From contig JASBSU010000040.1 of assembly GCA_030148725.1 (NCBI GenBank), positions 1 through 64,000 of the forward strand: 64,000 nt of DNA, read 5' to 3'. Both the position numbers and the translations under genes were made by a program. Positions 1 to 8,461 of the stretch are shown piece by piece (the stretch's first letter is position 1; each line of letters begins with the position of its first letter). The notes beneath the pieces were generated by a model. That model saw only the letters and a list, made by a program, of their open reading frames with translations. It was not told the origin of the DNA and made no database searches. Source of the stretch: Hyphomicrobium sp. Its GTDB lineage: Bacteria; Pseudomonadota; Alphaproteobacteria; Rhizobiales; Hyphomicrobiaceae.

Positions 1-459
1 GCGACGGTCATTGCGCTCAAGATGGCGCTGGGCCGCGAGGACTGGCGGATATCGGATCATCTGCCGGCTTCGCCGTGGCCGCAGGTTGGCGGACTGCTCG
101 TCGGCTTCATTTCCACGCTGATGAGCATCGGCGGTGCGACGTTCGTCGTGCCGCTGCTGACGCTGTTCGGCAAGCCGATCCTGCAGGCGGTTTCGACTGC
201 GGCTGGCGTCGGCCCGCTGATCGCGATACCCGGCGTCGTCGGCTACGCATGGGCCGGCTGGAACGCTGGCGGCCTGCCGCCGTTCTCGATCGGCTACGTG
301 AACCTGCTTGCGGCGGTGATCGTGGCCCCGCTCAGCGTGTGGGCGGCACCTTTCGGCGTGCGGCTCGCACACCGTATTCCGCGGCGAACGCTGGAGCTGT
401 GCTTTGCCGCGTTCCTGGCGACGATCTCGATCCGATTTCTGATCGATCTATTGTGGTGA
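1..459 (+). CDS. Sulfite exporter TauE/SafE family permease, C-terminal part (5' truncated by window)
   Basis: The frame is open from base 1, so the gene begins before the window; 152 residues are visible. The protein is strongly hydrophobic with about four predicted membrane helices. It carries the glycine-rich segment typical of the second TauE/SafE repeat (GFISTLMSIGGATFVVPLL), followed by a helix with STAAGVGPLIAIPG. TauE/SafE proteins are inner-membrane carriers for sulfite, sulfoacetate or other small organic anions; the substrate cannot be read from sequence. A full member is about 250-300 residues, so roughly the second half is here. It converges on the phosphomannomutase gene, with a perfect palindrome starting right after the stop codon. 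Confidence 0.85.
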   Translation, partial: ATVIALKMALGREDWRISDHLPASPWPQVGGLLVGFISTLMSIGGATFVVPLLTLFGKPILQAVSTAAGVGPLIAIPGVVGYAWAGWNAGGLPPFSIGYVNLLAAVIVAPLSVWAAPFGVRLAHRIPRRTLELCFAAFLATISIRFLIDLLW

Positions 460-483
460 GGAGCGCTGGTCGACCAGCGCTCC
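460..483. terminator. 24-bp perfect palindrome between convergent genes, likely bidirectional terminator
   Basis: GGAGCGCTGGTC is followed at once by its exact reverse complement, giving a 12-bp stem. It starts at the base after the TauE stop codon and lies 24 bp from the phosphomannomutase stop. There is no T-run on either strand, so intrinsic termination is plausible but not certain; it could also be an RNA 3'-end stabiliser. Confidence 0.55.
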
Positions 484-506
484 CGACCGATTCTCGTCGA
501 TACGTC

Positions 507-2012
507 TCAGGCGACGATCTTCTGATTGTAGGCGCCGACTTCAGGATGGCGCGACAGCTCGGCGTCGATGTCGGCGAAGATGGCCTTCATATTGGCTTCG
601 GATGTCGGGCTTTCGACTACGACGACCAACTCGGGCTTGTTCGACGATGCGCGCACCAGGCCCCAGGTGCCATCCTCGAGCGTGACGCGGACGCCGTTGA
701 CGGTGACGAGATCGCGAATTTTCTGGCCCGCAACCTTGCTGCCTTCGGCGGCGAGCTTCGTGTAGTGCGCCACGACTTTATCGACGACGCCATACTTCTT
801 TTCGTCGTCGCAATGCGGCGACATGGTCGGGGACTGATAGGTCTTCGGGAGTTCGCGCTTCAGGTCGGCCATCGTTTTTCCGGGCGCGCGATCGAGCATG
901 TCGCACACGGCAAGCGCTGCGACGATGCCATCGTCATAGCCGCGGCCGAGCGGGGGCTGGAAGAAGAAATGCCCGCTCTTCTCGAAGCCGACCAGCGCCT
1001 TCTGCTCGAAGGTGTAGCGCTTCATGTAGGAGTGGCCGGTCTTCCAATAGAGCGCCTTGGCGCCGTTCGCCTGCAGCACCGGGTCGGTGAGGAAGAGGCC
1101 GGTGGATTTCACATCGGCGACGAACACAGCGTTTTTGTGGCGCGCGGAGATGTCCCTCGCCAGCATCACGCCGACGGTGTCTGCGAAGATCTCGTGTCCT
1201 TCGTTGTCGACGACGCCGCAACGGTCGCCATCGCCGTCGAATCCGAGGCCGACATCCGCCTTGTGCTTCACGACCGCCTCGGCGATCGCGTGCAGCATTT
1301 CCATGTCCTCGGGATTGGGATTGTAGCGCGGGAACGTATAGTCGAGATCGGCATCGAGCGGCACGACCTCGCAGCCGATGGCTTCAAGCACCTTGGGCGC
1401 GAAGGCGCCGGCGGTGCCATTACCGCACGCGGCGACGACCTTCAGCTTTCGCTTCAACTTCGGGCGGTCGGCGAGCGCCTTCATATAGCGCTCTGCCATG
1501 TCGGGCACGAAGATCAGCTTGCCGCCGTCGGCGGGATTGTAGGCGCCGGTGAGAACGATCTCCTTGAGGCGGCTCATCTCATCGGGACCGAAAGTGAGCG
1601 GGCGCGCCATGCCCATCTTGATGCCGGTCCAGCCGTTGTCGTTGTGGGAGGCGGTGACCATCGCCACGCCTTCGACGTCGAGATCGAACTGCGCGAAGTA
1701 GGCCATCGGCGAAAGAGCAAGGCCAATGTCGTGCACCTCGCAGCCGCCGGCGAGCAATCCATTGATCAGAGCCTGCTTCACCGATGCGGAGTAGGCGCGA
1801 TAGTCGTGTCCGGTGACGAGGCGCTTTGGCACGCCGCGTTCGGCGAAGAGCGTCGCCATGCCGAGGCCGACGGCGGTGAGGCCGAGGAGGTTGATCTCCT
1901 GCGGAAACAGCCAGCGGGCGTCGTATTCGCGAAATCCTGTCGGTTTGACGAGGGGGAGGCGCTCGAAATCATAGGTGTTCGGTTTCAGATCGGAGCGCGG
2001 CGGCGGCAGCAT
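507..2012 (-). CDS. Phosphomannomutase/phosphoglucomutase
   Basis: A 501-residue alpha-D-phosphohexomutase that interconverts 6-phospho and 1-phospho forms of mannose or glucose, supplying nucleotide-sugar and exopolysaccharide synthesis in the cytoplasm. All four family loops are visible: phosphoserine loop TASHNDNGWTGIK (Ser about 122), metal loop DGDGDR (about residue 260), sugar-specificity loop FEKSGHFFF (about 345), and the C-terminal phosphate-binding loop RASSNKPEL. Length fits the AlgC/ManB branch. The ATG has AAGGAG seven bases upstream. It is the last gene of a minus-strand run that includes two aspartic proteases, about 116 bp away. PMM versus PGM preference cannot be decided from the motif alone. 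Confidence 0.93.
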   Translation of the reverse strand: MLPPPRSDLKPNTYDFERLPLVKPTGFREYDARWLFPQEINLLGLTAVGLGMATLFAERGVPKRLVTGHDYRAYSASVKQALINGLLAGGCEVHDIGLALSPMAYFAQFDLDVEGVAMVTASHNDNGWTGIKMGMARPLTFGPDEMSRLKEIVLTGAYNPADGGKLIFVPDMAERYMKALADRPKLKRKLKVVAACGNGTAGAFAPKVLEAIGCEVVPLDADLDYTFPRYNPNPEDMEMLHAIAEAVVKHKADVGLGFDGDGDRCGVVDNEGHEIFADTVGVMLARDISARHKNAVFVADVKSTGLFLTDPVLQANGAKALYWKTGHSYMKRYTFEQKALVGFEKSGHFFFQPPLGRGYDDGIVAALAVCDMLDRAPGKTMADLKRELPKTYQSPTMSPHCDDEKKYGVVDKVVAHYTKLAAEGSKVAGQKIRDLVTVNGVRVTLEDGTWGLVRASSNKPELVVVVESPTSEANMKAIFADIDAELSRHPEVGAYNQKIVA

Positions 2013-2128
2013 GGAAATCTCCTTGGCGGCCGGATGATGCGGGTGGGTTTAAACGTGGCGGGGCGGGGTGTCGATCCCTGGCGGAGAGGGCCGAAAGGAC
2101 GCACGGGATTGTGGCGGAAAACTGCGTG

Positions 2129-2740
2129 CTATTCGTGCAGCGTCAACCGGCCCGAACGCATGTCGAAGCGCGACAGGCGGGAGAGGAAGCTCATGCCGAG
2201 CAATGAGGTTTTGAGGCGTCCGGGCTCGGCCACTGCAGCCGGTACGTCGCGGACGGTGATGCCGCCGATGGAGACGCGTTCGAGGGTGACGGGGGCGACG
2301 CGTGCGACGCCATTTGCGGTAGAGACGGCGCGCGTGAAGTCGCTGTCGCCGAGGAAAATTCCGGCGCGCTCGGCGTCCTCGTAGGACAGGGCCACCATCG
2401 TCGCGCCGGTGTCGACCATGACGTCGATGGGGCGGCCGTTGATGTCGGCTTCGGTGTTGAAATGCCCGTTGCTTTCGGCGGTCAGCTCGACCATTGAGCC
2501 GCGCTTGGCTGGCCGGGATGCGGATAACTGCGCCGCGGCGTGCAGCTCGGCGACCTCGTCGGGCGTCGGCAGGCCAAGCATTCGCTCGGCGCCGGTCTTG
2601 AGGTTTTCAAAATGCGAGAAGGCCGCGACGCCGATCACGGCGACGACGCCCCAGCTTACCGCCTCGCGGAGTAGTTGTTTCTTGCCCGACGTCATTGTCA
2701 TGTGGCGGGACGCGCAGCTCTCTGAAGGACCCCGGCCCAA
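2129..2740 (-). CDS. Membrane-anchored clan AA aspartic protease, TIGR02281-like (copy 2)
   Basis: The reading frame encodes 203 residues from a TTG codon; an internal ATG at 2701 would give 190 residues and begins closer to the hydrophobic segment (about residues 29-41). The C-terminal half is a single retropepsin-like domain with the catalytic DTGA motif (VDTGATMVAL, Asp about 110) and the downstream SLLGMSFLSRL segment typical of TIGR02281 proteins. Such proteases must dimerise to be active because each chain supplies one aspartate. The gene lies 12 bp downstream of a paralogue with the same motif, suggesting a tandem duplication. The substrate is unknown. The start codon is uncertain; neither candidate has a strong ribosome-binding site. 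Confidence 0.85.
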   Translation of the reverse strand: MGRGPSESCASRHMTMTSGKKQLLREAVSWGVVAVIGVAAFSHFENLKTGAERMLGLPTPDEVAELHAAAQLSASRPAKRGSMVELTAESNGHFNTEADINGRPIDVMVDTGATMVALSYEDAERAGIFLGDSDFTRAVSTANGVARVAPVTLERVSIGGITVRDVPAAVAEPGRLKTSLLGMSFLSRLSRFDMRSGRLTLHE

Positions 2741-2752
2741 ACGCGACCGGCC

Positions 2753-3460
2753 CTAGCCCCTTAGCGTGAGATAATCATTCGCGAATTCATAAGATCGCAA
2801 ACGCCTTAAAAAACTCATACCAAGCAAGTTTTCCTTAACCGTTCCGGGCTTGGCGACCAGGGCTTCCACGTTGGGCACGAGAAGCGGGCCGACAGCGAGC
2901 GACCGCAGGCGGACGGCTGCTGCATAGGTCGTCCCATTGGCCGTATCTACGGCGACCGTATACGAGAGCTTGCTTAGGTCGATCCCGGCGCGTTCGGCGT
3001 CAGCCGGGCGCAGGACGACTGACGAGGCGCCGGTGTCGACCATGAGCGTCATCGACTGGCCGTTGACGGAGGCGCGGACCGCGAAGTGTCCGTCGAGACG
3101 ACGGCGGACCCGCACAGACGTCTCACCTTCCTCGTTCGTTTCGGTCGAGACGAGCTGGCCGGGTGGCAACAACTCGCCGCCGACGCGACTGGCGACAGTC
3201 GCGATCTCGCCGCGGTAGGCGTAGCCGGCGATCAGGCAGAAGCCGATGACTAGCCAGGTGAGCGCATAACGGACCGCCTGCATGGGGCGGGTTTGGCCGT
3301 CGTTGACCAAGCTGACGATATAGAGCCCGGCCAGCAGAAGGCCCGCGATGAGTGTGAGGATTTCGCCGGTCCCGAGGCCGGAGAAGATCTGCGGGTCATT
3401 GCGCAGCAAGAGGAAGGCGCCCGCCCCGACCAGCAGTGCGAGGATCGCCCATGCCTTCAT
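2753..3460 (-). CDS. Membrane clan AA aspartic protease, TIGR02281 family (copy 1)
   Basis: A 235-residue protein with about three membrane helices (roughly residues 3-20, 32-51 and 65-81) followed by a periplasm-facing retropepsin-like domain. The catalytic motif [10 protein letters not shown] (Asp about 142) and the [10 protein letters not shown] segment are clear. The start overlaps the DUF1289 stop by 4 bp, so the two are probably translationally coupled. The downstream neighbour is a shorter paralogue. DUF1289 and TIGR02281 proteases are commonly adjacent in alphaproteobacteria, but the physiological role of the protease is not established. Confidence 0.9.
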   Translation of the reverse strand: MKAWAILALLVGAGAFLLLRNDPQIFSGLGTGEILTLIAGLLLAGLYIVSLVNDGQTRPMQAVRYALTWLVIGFCLIAGYAYRGEIATVASRVGGELLPPGQLVSTETNEEGETSVRVRRRLDGHFAVRASVNGQSMTLMVDTGASSVVLRPADAERAGIDLSKLSYTVAVDTANGTTYAAAVRLRSLAVGPLLVPNVEALVAKPGTVKENLLGMSFLRRLRSYEFANDYLTLRG

Positions 3461-3663
3461 TGCGCCGCATCTCCTAAGCGCGCTGCCTTGCGCGCGGGAA
3501 GCTCGCTCATGATCTGGCGTCGCTCGATGCTCGTCATCTTGGACCAGCGGGCGATTTCAGGCACGGAGCGCCCGCAGCCTCGGCAGAGGCCGGTGGGGCG
3601 GTCGATCTCGCAGACGCTCACACATGGCGTCTCGATCGGACTTGGCGAAAGGTTGTTGCTCAC
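3457..3663 (-). CDS. DUF1289 domain-containing small protein
   Basis: A 68-residue cysteine-containing protein matching the DUF1289 pattern: [10 protein letters not shown], then [15 protein letters not shown] and a helical tail rich in Arg and Glu. The four cysteines (two CxxxC/CxxC-like pairs) suggest a small metal-binding fold; function is unknown. Its stop overlaps the next gene's start by 4 bp (ATGA arrangement), and the histidine kinase ends 66 bp upstream on the same strand. Confidence 0.9.
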   Translation of the reverse strand: MSNNLSPSPIETPCVSVCEIDRPTGLCRGCGRSVPEIARWSKMTSIERRQIMSELPARKAARLGDAAQ

Positions 3664-3729
3664 GGTGCCTATCTAGCGCCGAGCCGGCCGAAGTACAACG
3701 CGGCAGGCCGTGTCTTTTGATGGGCAGTT

Positions 3730-5346
3730 CTAGCCGACGGCAGCGGTATCGGGACCGCCTGCTTTTCCGCCTCGCAGTCTGGCGGGGCGCGGCGGGCGGG
3801 GCGGCATGCCTCTGAGGCGATGCGTTTCCTGGCCGAGCGGCTGCAGCGGTGCCATGGCGCGCAGCACACGATAGCCCGGCAGCATGACCTTGGCCTCGGT
3901 TCCTTTGCGCAGCTCCGATTGCAGAAGCAGCGTTCCGCCGTGCAGCTCAATGAGGTTTTGCACGATGGCCAATCCAAGTCCGGCGCCACCTTCGGCTGTC
4001 TGCTGCGCCAGCGTGCCCTGGCCGAACGCCTGCAGCACCTTGGGGATCTCGTCGGCGGGGATGCCAGGGCCGTTGTCGCGCACGGAGAGGTATTGTCCGC
4101 CATCCGGCATCTGGCCGACGCTGAGGACGACCTGACCCCCCTTGGGCGTGAATTTCAGCGCGTTGGACATGAGATTGAGGCAGACCTGACGCATGGCGCG
4201 CTGGTCAGCCCAGACGACCGGCAGGTCCCCGTTGATCTCCTCGACAATCTCGATGCCTTTGCCTTCGGCTCGCAGTTTCAGCAGCCGGTGGCATTCGTCG
4301 ATGACGTCGGCGAGGCGCACCGGCTCCTCGTGCAGCTCGTAGCGGCCGGACTCGATGCGCGTGAGGTCGAGGATCTCGTTGATGAGATGCAAGAGATGCT
4401 TGCCGCTCTCGAGGATGTTGCCGGTGTATTCGCGATACTTCGGGTTATCGAGCGGTCCGAACATTTCGGACTTCATCACCTCCGAGAAGCCGAGGATGGC
4501 GTTCAGGGGCGTGCGCAGCTCGTGGCTCCTGGTGGCGAGGAAGCGCGACTTGGCGCTGTTGGCGGCTTCGGCGCGCCGGCGCGCTTCGTCGGAGACCGAC
4601 TTCTGCTCCTCGAGCTCAGCGATGAGAGCGTCCTTCTCGGCGCGGTATTCGAGCATCGACAGCACGGTCGTTCGCAGACCGCGGGCGAGGAAGAGGAAAT
4701 AGAGGTGGATGCCTGCCGCCATCGTCGCGAGCGCGAAGTAGAACGAGTTGTCCAGCATCACGAGGCGCGCGATGACCGCGACGGTCATCGGGATGGTGCC
4801 GGCGTAGAAAATCGCGGGGATCGTCGCGGCGAACATGGTGCGGATCGCGAGCACCACGATGAGCGTCGCGAAAATGAAGACGTGCGAGGAGAAGATCATC
4901 TCCGGCGTGGCGGTGAGCGTTTCGCGCACGCCGACCAGCGCGAAGCAGGCAAGCGTCAGGCCGTTGATCAGCTCGATGAGGATGAACCGCCGCTGCCAGG
5001 TGCGGATGTCGAGATATGCCTGCGGCTGTGCGAGGAAGCGGCGTGCCTGATCGAGCAGCAGAACCTTGGCGCCGATGACTGCGACGAGCCACACGATAGC
5101 GTCAGTGGTCGGGGCCCAGAACATGCACGCGAGTGCGAACAGTGCGTAGAGCACGGGCATCGTGACGGCGGCGCCGAGTTCGTTGCGCGCGAACATCGTC
5201 AGCAGTTCGCATTCGAACTCAGGCTTGATCGACGTCCCGGCTGCGAGGCGGGCGCGGCGCTCCTTGAGGTCGTTGTAGGCGCGCACGCGGGCATCGCGCC
5301 GGTGGCGGCGGCGCTCGACATCCTCGGGTATGGCGCTCATCGTCAT
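3730..5346 (-). CDS. Membrane sensor histidine kinase of the PleC/DivJ/PdhS type
   Basis: The 538-residue protein has an N-terminal basic region, about five or six membrane helices (roughly residues 58-220), a short coiled coil, then a HisKA domain with the phospho-accepting His near residue 275 (RSHELRTPLNAILGFSEVMK). The N box (NLMSNALKFTPKGG), G1 box (DNGPGIP) and G2 box (GGAGLGLAIVQNL) of the ATPase domain are intact. The H-box extension KSEMFGPL and the later DLTRIESGRYEL are typical of kinases acting on DivK/PleD-like single-domain regulators. No response regulator is nearby, so it is an orphan kinase. There is no PAS or extracytoplasmic domain, so the ligand may be sensed in the membrane. 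The last 30 residues are Pro/Arg/Gly-rich and probably disordered. Confidence 0.88.
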   Translation of the reverse strand: MTMSAIPEDVERRRHRRDARVRAYNDLKERRARLAAGTSIKPEFECELLTMFARNELGAAVTMPVLYALFALACMFWAPTTDAIVWLVAVIGAKVLLLDQARRFLAQPQAYLDIRTWQRRFILIELINGLTLACFALVGVRETLTATPEMIFSSHVFIFATLIVVLAIRTMFAATIPAIFYAGTIPMTVAVIARLVMLDNSFYFALATMAAGIHLYFLFLARGLRTTVLSMLEYRAEKDALIAELEEQKSVSDEARRRAEAANSAKSRFLATRSHELRTPLNAILGFSEVMKSEMFGPLDNPKYREYTGNILESGKHLLHLINEILDLTRIESGRYELHEEPVRLADVIDECHRLLKLRAEGKGIEIVEEINGDLPVVWADQRAMRQVCLNLMSNALKFTPKGGQVVLSVGQMPDGGQYLSVRDNGPGIPADEIPKVLQAFGQGTLAQQTAEGGAGLGLAIVQNLIELHGGTLLLQSELRKGTEAKVMLPGYRVLRAMAPLQPLGQETHRLRGMPPRPPRPARLRGGKAGGPDTAAVG

Positions 5347-5503
5347 GTGCTCACGCGGGACTGGAGGTCACGTCGAATAGGGGGCTGCGCAGGGCTCGTC
5401 GTTTAAGCGGTCGCTTGGCCGCAGCCGGCCAGCGGGCGAGTTGATGGCGGCAGATTCCGCCGATCCTCTCCTTAAATCTCCGCAGGATTTACTAACTAAG
5501 TGT

Positions 5504-5525
5504 TTATCAATGAATTTTTTGATAA
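5504..5525. repeat. Inverted repeat TTATCAA-N8-TTGATAA, candidate operator
   Basis: Two exact 7-bp arms are separated by 8 bp inside an AT-rich patch of the divergent region between the histidine kinase and the MBL hydrolase. The half-sites are in the opposite order to an FNR/CRP box (which would be TTGAT-N4-ATCAA), so I do not assign it to that family. A dimeric repressor or activator site is an inference. Confidence 0.4.
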
Positions 5526-5563
5526 CTACGTGGGCTGCCGGCCGCATATCGGTGGAAATGGGT

Positions 5564-5577
5564 GTTCCCTAGGGAAC
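5564..5577. repeat. 14-bp perfect palindrome GTTCCCTAGGGAAC
   Basis: The palindrome is exact, has no spacer, and lies about 130 bp before the MBL hydrolase start. It could be a binding site for a dimeric regulator; nothing in the sequence tells which one. Confidence 0.35.
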
Positions 5578-5709
5578 CGCCTGGGCCCCGGGGCGCGACT
5601 AGGGTCGCCGGCCCATGCAACAATGCGGCGACTCACCTATGAAATTGGCTTTCGCAGCCATGTCTGACGGCGGCTCTGAGGGCGCGGCCGTCCGAGCTGA
5701 AAGGGCATC

Positions 5710-6453
5710 ATGAAGCTTACTGTCGTCGGGTGTGGCGATGCCTTCGGATCCGGGGGGCGCTTGCAGACCTGCTATCACGTGGCCACCGGGAGCTCGGAAT
5801 TCCTGATCGATTGCGGCGCAACGGCGCTGATCGGGATGCAGAAGTTGGGGCTCGATCCGGACAAGGTCGGCACGATCTTCATCTCGCATCTGCACGGCGA
5901 TCATTTCGGCGGGCTGGTCTGGTGGCTGCTCCATGCGCATTACGTTTCCGGGCGCACGGCTCCGCTCACCATCGTCGGGCCCAAAGGCACCGAAGCGCGC
6001 TTCAAAGCGGCCGCAGAGGCGCTGTTTCCGAAGTCGACCGAGATCGAGCGTCGTTTCGAAATGGTGTTCCGGGAGCATGTCGCAGAGACGCCCCTCGAGG
6101 TGGGCCGGGTGACCGTGACGCCGTTCGAGGTGCTGCATCCTTCGGGGGCGCCTCCCTATGCGATGCGCTTTGAGGCCGAGGGCAAGGTTCTCAGCTTCTC
6201 GGGCGATACGAAGTGGGTGGACAGCCTTCTATCCGCGGCCCGGGGGGCGGATCTCTTCATCTGCGAGAGCTTCGGGTACGAGGTGCCGACAGGCTATCAC
6301 ACGAGCTGGCGGGACATCGAACGCAACCTCGACGGGCTCAACGCGCGTCGCGTGATGCTGACCCACATGGGGCCCGAAATGCTGGCGCATCGCGATCAGG
6401 TGCGGGACGGGCGGGTGCTGCTCGCCAAAGATGGGCTGACGGTCGACCTCTGA
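5710..6453 (+). CDS. MBL-fold metallo-hydrolase (RNase Z-like beta-lactamase superfamily)
   Basis: A 247-residue cytoplasmic protein with the metal motif HLHGDHFGG (His60, His62, Asp64, His65) and further ligands expected in FSGDT and LTHMGPE. The short length and beginning (MKLTVVGCGDAFGSGGR) place it with the phosphodiesterase/RNase Z-like branch rather than glyoxalases or lactonases. It lacks the long exosite arm of true tRNase Z, so a role in tRNA 3' processing is not supported. It is transcribed alone, 132 bp before an Lrp-type regulator. The ATG has AAGGG six bases upstream. Confidence 0.88.
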   Translation: MKLTVVGCGDAFGSGGRLQTCYHVATGSSEFLIDCGATALIGMQKLGLDPDKVGTIFISHLHGDHFGGLVWWLLHAHYVSGRTAPLTIVGPKGTEARFKAAAEALFPKSTEIERRFEMVFREHVAETPLEVGRVTVTPFEVLHPSGAPPYAMRFEAEGKVLSFSGDTKWVDSLLSAARGADLFICESFGYEVPTGYHTSWRDIERNLDGLNARRVMLTHMGPEMLAHRDQVRDGRVLLAKDGLTVDL

Positions 6454-6585
6454 CGAAGCCAAAAACCTGCGATTGACGCTGGATCATAGAACCAGATTGC
6501 ACGGATGTGGCTTGACGTAGATCGAATTTGTGGGCCAAGTTGGCTTTGAAGCGAAATTCAGAAACGTGGTTTCAGCAGGTCGCCG

Positions 6586-7104
6586 ATGCTCGACGACATG
6601 GACGTCAAGATTCTGCGCATCCTCCAAGAGGACTGCACGCGGCCGGTGGCAGACATCGGCAAGGAAGTCGGCCTGTCGACGACGCCCTGCTGGCGGCGCA
6701 TCCAAAAGCTGGAAGAAGCCGGCGTGCTGCAGCGGCGGGTTGCGGTGCTCGATCCTCACAAGGTCAATGCCGGCGTCACGGTCATCGTGTCGATCAAGAC
6801 GGACCAGCACAGCCTCAGCTGGCTGGAGCGCTTCCACAAGGCCGTCGCCGACTTTCCGGAGGTGGTCGAGTTCTATCGGATGTCCGGTGAGATCGACTAC
6901 CTGCTGCGGGTTGTCGTGCCCAACATCGAGAGCTACGACGCGTTCTATAAGCGTCTCATCTCGCGCATCGAGATCGCCAAGGTTTCGTCGGCGTTTGCGA
7001 TGGAGCAGATCAAGTACACGACGGCGCTGCCTCTGCAGTTCGCGCGCAGCTCAGACGATCCCTCGGGCTCAGCGGACGGTGACGAGCGGCGGCGCAAACG
7101 CTGA
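6586..7104 (+). CDS. Lrp/AsnC family transcriptional regulator
   Basis: This 172-residue protein has an N-terminal winged helix (DMDVKILRILQEDCTRPVAD, then recognition helix STTPCWRRIQKLEEAG) and a C-terminal RAM ligand domain with EVVEFYRMSGEIDYLLRVV. Members bind amino acids and act as feast/famine regulators. The closest neighbours are a beta-hydroxyacid dehydrogenase (convergent) and an MBL hydrolase, so the target is unclear and may be distant. A second in-frame ATG lies at 6598. The C-terminus is extended by a polar tail with SDDPSGSADGDERRRKR. Confidence 0.93.
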   Translation: MLDDMDVKILRILQEDCTRPVADIGKEVGLSTTPCWRRIQKLEEAGVLQRRVAVLDPHKVNAGVTVIVSIKTDQHSLSWLERFHKAVADFPEVVEFYRMSGEIDYLLRVVVPNIESYDAFYKRLISRIEIAKVSSAFAMEQIKYTTALPLQFARSSDDPSGSADGDERRRKR

Positions 7105-7175
7105 TCGCGGCGCGTGAGCTGCGGACGCGTTTCGACGTGCCCGACACTCGCGGTTTATTCGGGGCGGTGGCGGAC

Positions 7176-8066
7176 TCAGTCGGACTTCGTTCCGTTTTTC
7201 TTCAGAAGCGCGATGAGGCTGCAGGTGTCCCAGCGACCGCCGCCCATGGCTTGGACATCGGCGTAATAGCTGTCGACCTCAGCCGTGACCGGTAGCTTGG
7301 CGCCGTTGCGCTCTGCCTCCGAAAGGCAGATACCGAGATCCTTGCGCATCCAATCGACCGCGAAGCCGAAATCGAACTTGCCCTCGTGCATGGTCTTCCA
7401 GCGGTTCTCCATCTGCCACGACTGCGCGGCACCCTTGGAGATCGTCTGCATGACGAGGTCGAGGTCGAGGTTGGCAGCTTCCGCGAAGGCGATCGCCTCG
7501 GACAACCCTTGCAGCAGCCCGGCGATGGCGATCTGGTTCACCATCTTGGTCAGCTGCCCGGCGCCGCTCGGCCCGATGAGCGTTACGGCGCGAGCGTAGG
7601 TTTGAATGAGCGGCTTGGCGCGTTCGAAGGGTTCGGCATCGCCGCCGACCATGACGGTCAGGGCGCCGTTCTCGGCGCCGGATTGCCCGCCGGAGACCGG
7701 CGCGTCCAGGAAGGCGATCCCGCGTGCCGATGCTGCAGCGTTCAGTTCGCGCGCGACTTCAGCGGAGGCGGTCGTGTGGTCGATGAACGTCGCGCCGGCT
7801 CCCATGCCGCGGAACGCGCCGTCGGCTCCGGTTGTTACGGAGCGCAGGTCGTCATCATTGCCGACGCAGCAGAAGACGAAGTCGGCTGAGAGCGCGGCTG
7901 CCGCCGGCGTCGCCGCGCTGCGGCCGCCGTACTTGTCGACCCAAGCGGCGGCCTTGGCGGGATTGCGGTTGTAGACGGTGACGTCGTGCCTCGACTTGGC
8001 GCTCAGATGGCCCGCCATTGGAAAGCCCATCACGCCAAGGCCAATCCATGCAACCCGTGCCATCAT
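7176..8066 (-). CDS. NAD(P)-dependent beta-hydroxyacid dehydrogenase (3-hydroxyisobutyrate dehydrogenase family)
   Basis: The 296-residue protein opens with the Rossmann motif GLGVMGFPMAGHL. It contains the family substrate-binding signature DAPVSGGQSGAENGALTVMVGG in shortened form (around residues 118-135) and the catalytic lysine segment KMVNQ near residue 171. Family members oxidise 3-hydroxyisobutyrate, tartronate semialdehyde or related short hydroxyacids; in methylotrophs or glyoxylate users tartronate semialdehyde reductase is a possibility. Exact substrate is not resolved. It is convergent with the Lrp regulator. No operon partner overlaps it. Confidence 0.9.
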   Translation of the reverse strand: MMARVAWIGLGVMGFPMAGHLSAKSRHDVTVYNRNPAKAAAWVDKYGGRSAATPAAAALSADFVFCCVGNDDDLRSVTTGADGAFRGMGAGATFIDHTTASAEVARELNAAASARGIAFLDAPVSGGQSGAENGALTVMVGGDAEPFERAKPLIQTYARAVTLIGPSGAGQLTKMVNQIAIAGLLQGLSEAIAFAEAANLDLDLVMQTISKGAAQSWQMENRWKTMHEGKFDFGFAVDWMRKDLGICLSEAERNGAKLPVTAEVDSYYADVQAMGGGRWDTCSLIALLKKNGTKSD

Positions 8067-8123
8067 TTTTCTCCGTTGCTCTTGGCGGTGCGCTTAGCAC
8101 CGACGGCAGTGATGAGCACTCAG

Positions 8124-8158
8124 AAAAAAGCCCCGGTTCCATGTGGAGCCGAGGCTTG
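8124..8158 (-). terminator. Rho-independent terminator on the minus strand
   Basis: Read on the minus strand this is a 13-bp stem (AAGCCTCGGCTCC paired with GGAACCGGGGCTT, one mismatch and one wobble) with an ACAT loop, followed directly by T residues. It lies about 43 bp after the stop of the small membrane protein at 8202-8399 and is the expected end of that transcript. Confidence 0.8.
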
Positions 8159-8201
8159 AAGAGTTCTGATGCTGTTGGGAGTAGTGTCGTGTCGTGGTGT
8201 C

Positions 8202-8399
8202 TCAGCCCTTCAACGTGTGGGCCAAGAGCGAAGAGATGCTCATGCTCGCCGGCGGCGGCGAACCTGCTGCTGCGACGTTGCGTGATGCCGTCAGCGCCAT
8301 GCCCAGAAGCAAGGCAGAGACGACAAACAAAATCAGTGCGCCCGTGCGAGCCCAAGCCCAGCTGGCGCCGTACTGTGATTTGACAGTCTGTAAATCCAT
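8202..8399 (-). CDS. Small single-helix membrane protein, function unknown
   Basis: Sixty-five residues starting MDLQTVKSQYG. The ATG at 8399 is preferred over one 11 codons upstream because GAGGG lies eight bases before it. One strong membrane helix (TGALILFVVSALLLGMALTA, about residues 20-39) is followed by a short Ala/Ser/Pro-rich tail. The gene has its own intrinsic terminator downstream and a motif-rich upstream region, so it looks like an independently expressed monocistronic gene. I do not recognise the family. Confidence 0.6.
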   Translation of the reverse strand: MDLQTVKSQYGASWAWARTGALILFVVSALLLGMALTASRNVAAAGSPPPASMSISSLLAHTLKG

Positions 8400-8461
8400 G
8401 TTCGAACCCTCGGGGGGAGAGTCTGCAATCAAGTTGATAGTTCTGTAACCGATAAGACCTC

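Larger units (their letters stand above)
5347..5709. promoter_or_regulatory. Divergent intergenic region (histidine kinase / MBL hydrolase)
   Basis: These 363 bp have no convincing gene. The stretch around 5485-5530 is the most AT-rich of the region and carries an inverted repeat (5504-5525). A second perfect palindrome lies at 5564-5577. Both divergent promoters must lie here. AAGGG six bases before the ATG at 5710 serves the MBL gene. Confidence 0.55.

Noticed and set aside
75-2384. Long plus-strand reading frame of 769 codons opposite phosphomannomutase
   Set aside because: It is antisense to a gene with all family motifs, is rich in Arg/His/Asp typical of high-GC shadow frames, and matches no domain.
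3820-5406. 528-codon plus-strand frame opposite the histidine kinase
   Set aside because: Shadow of an intact kinase with all motifs; no motif of its own.
5504-5525. FNR/NnrR box
   Set aside because: The half-sites are in reverse order and the spacing is wrong for TTGAT-N4-ATCAA.
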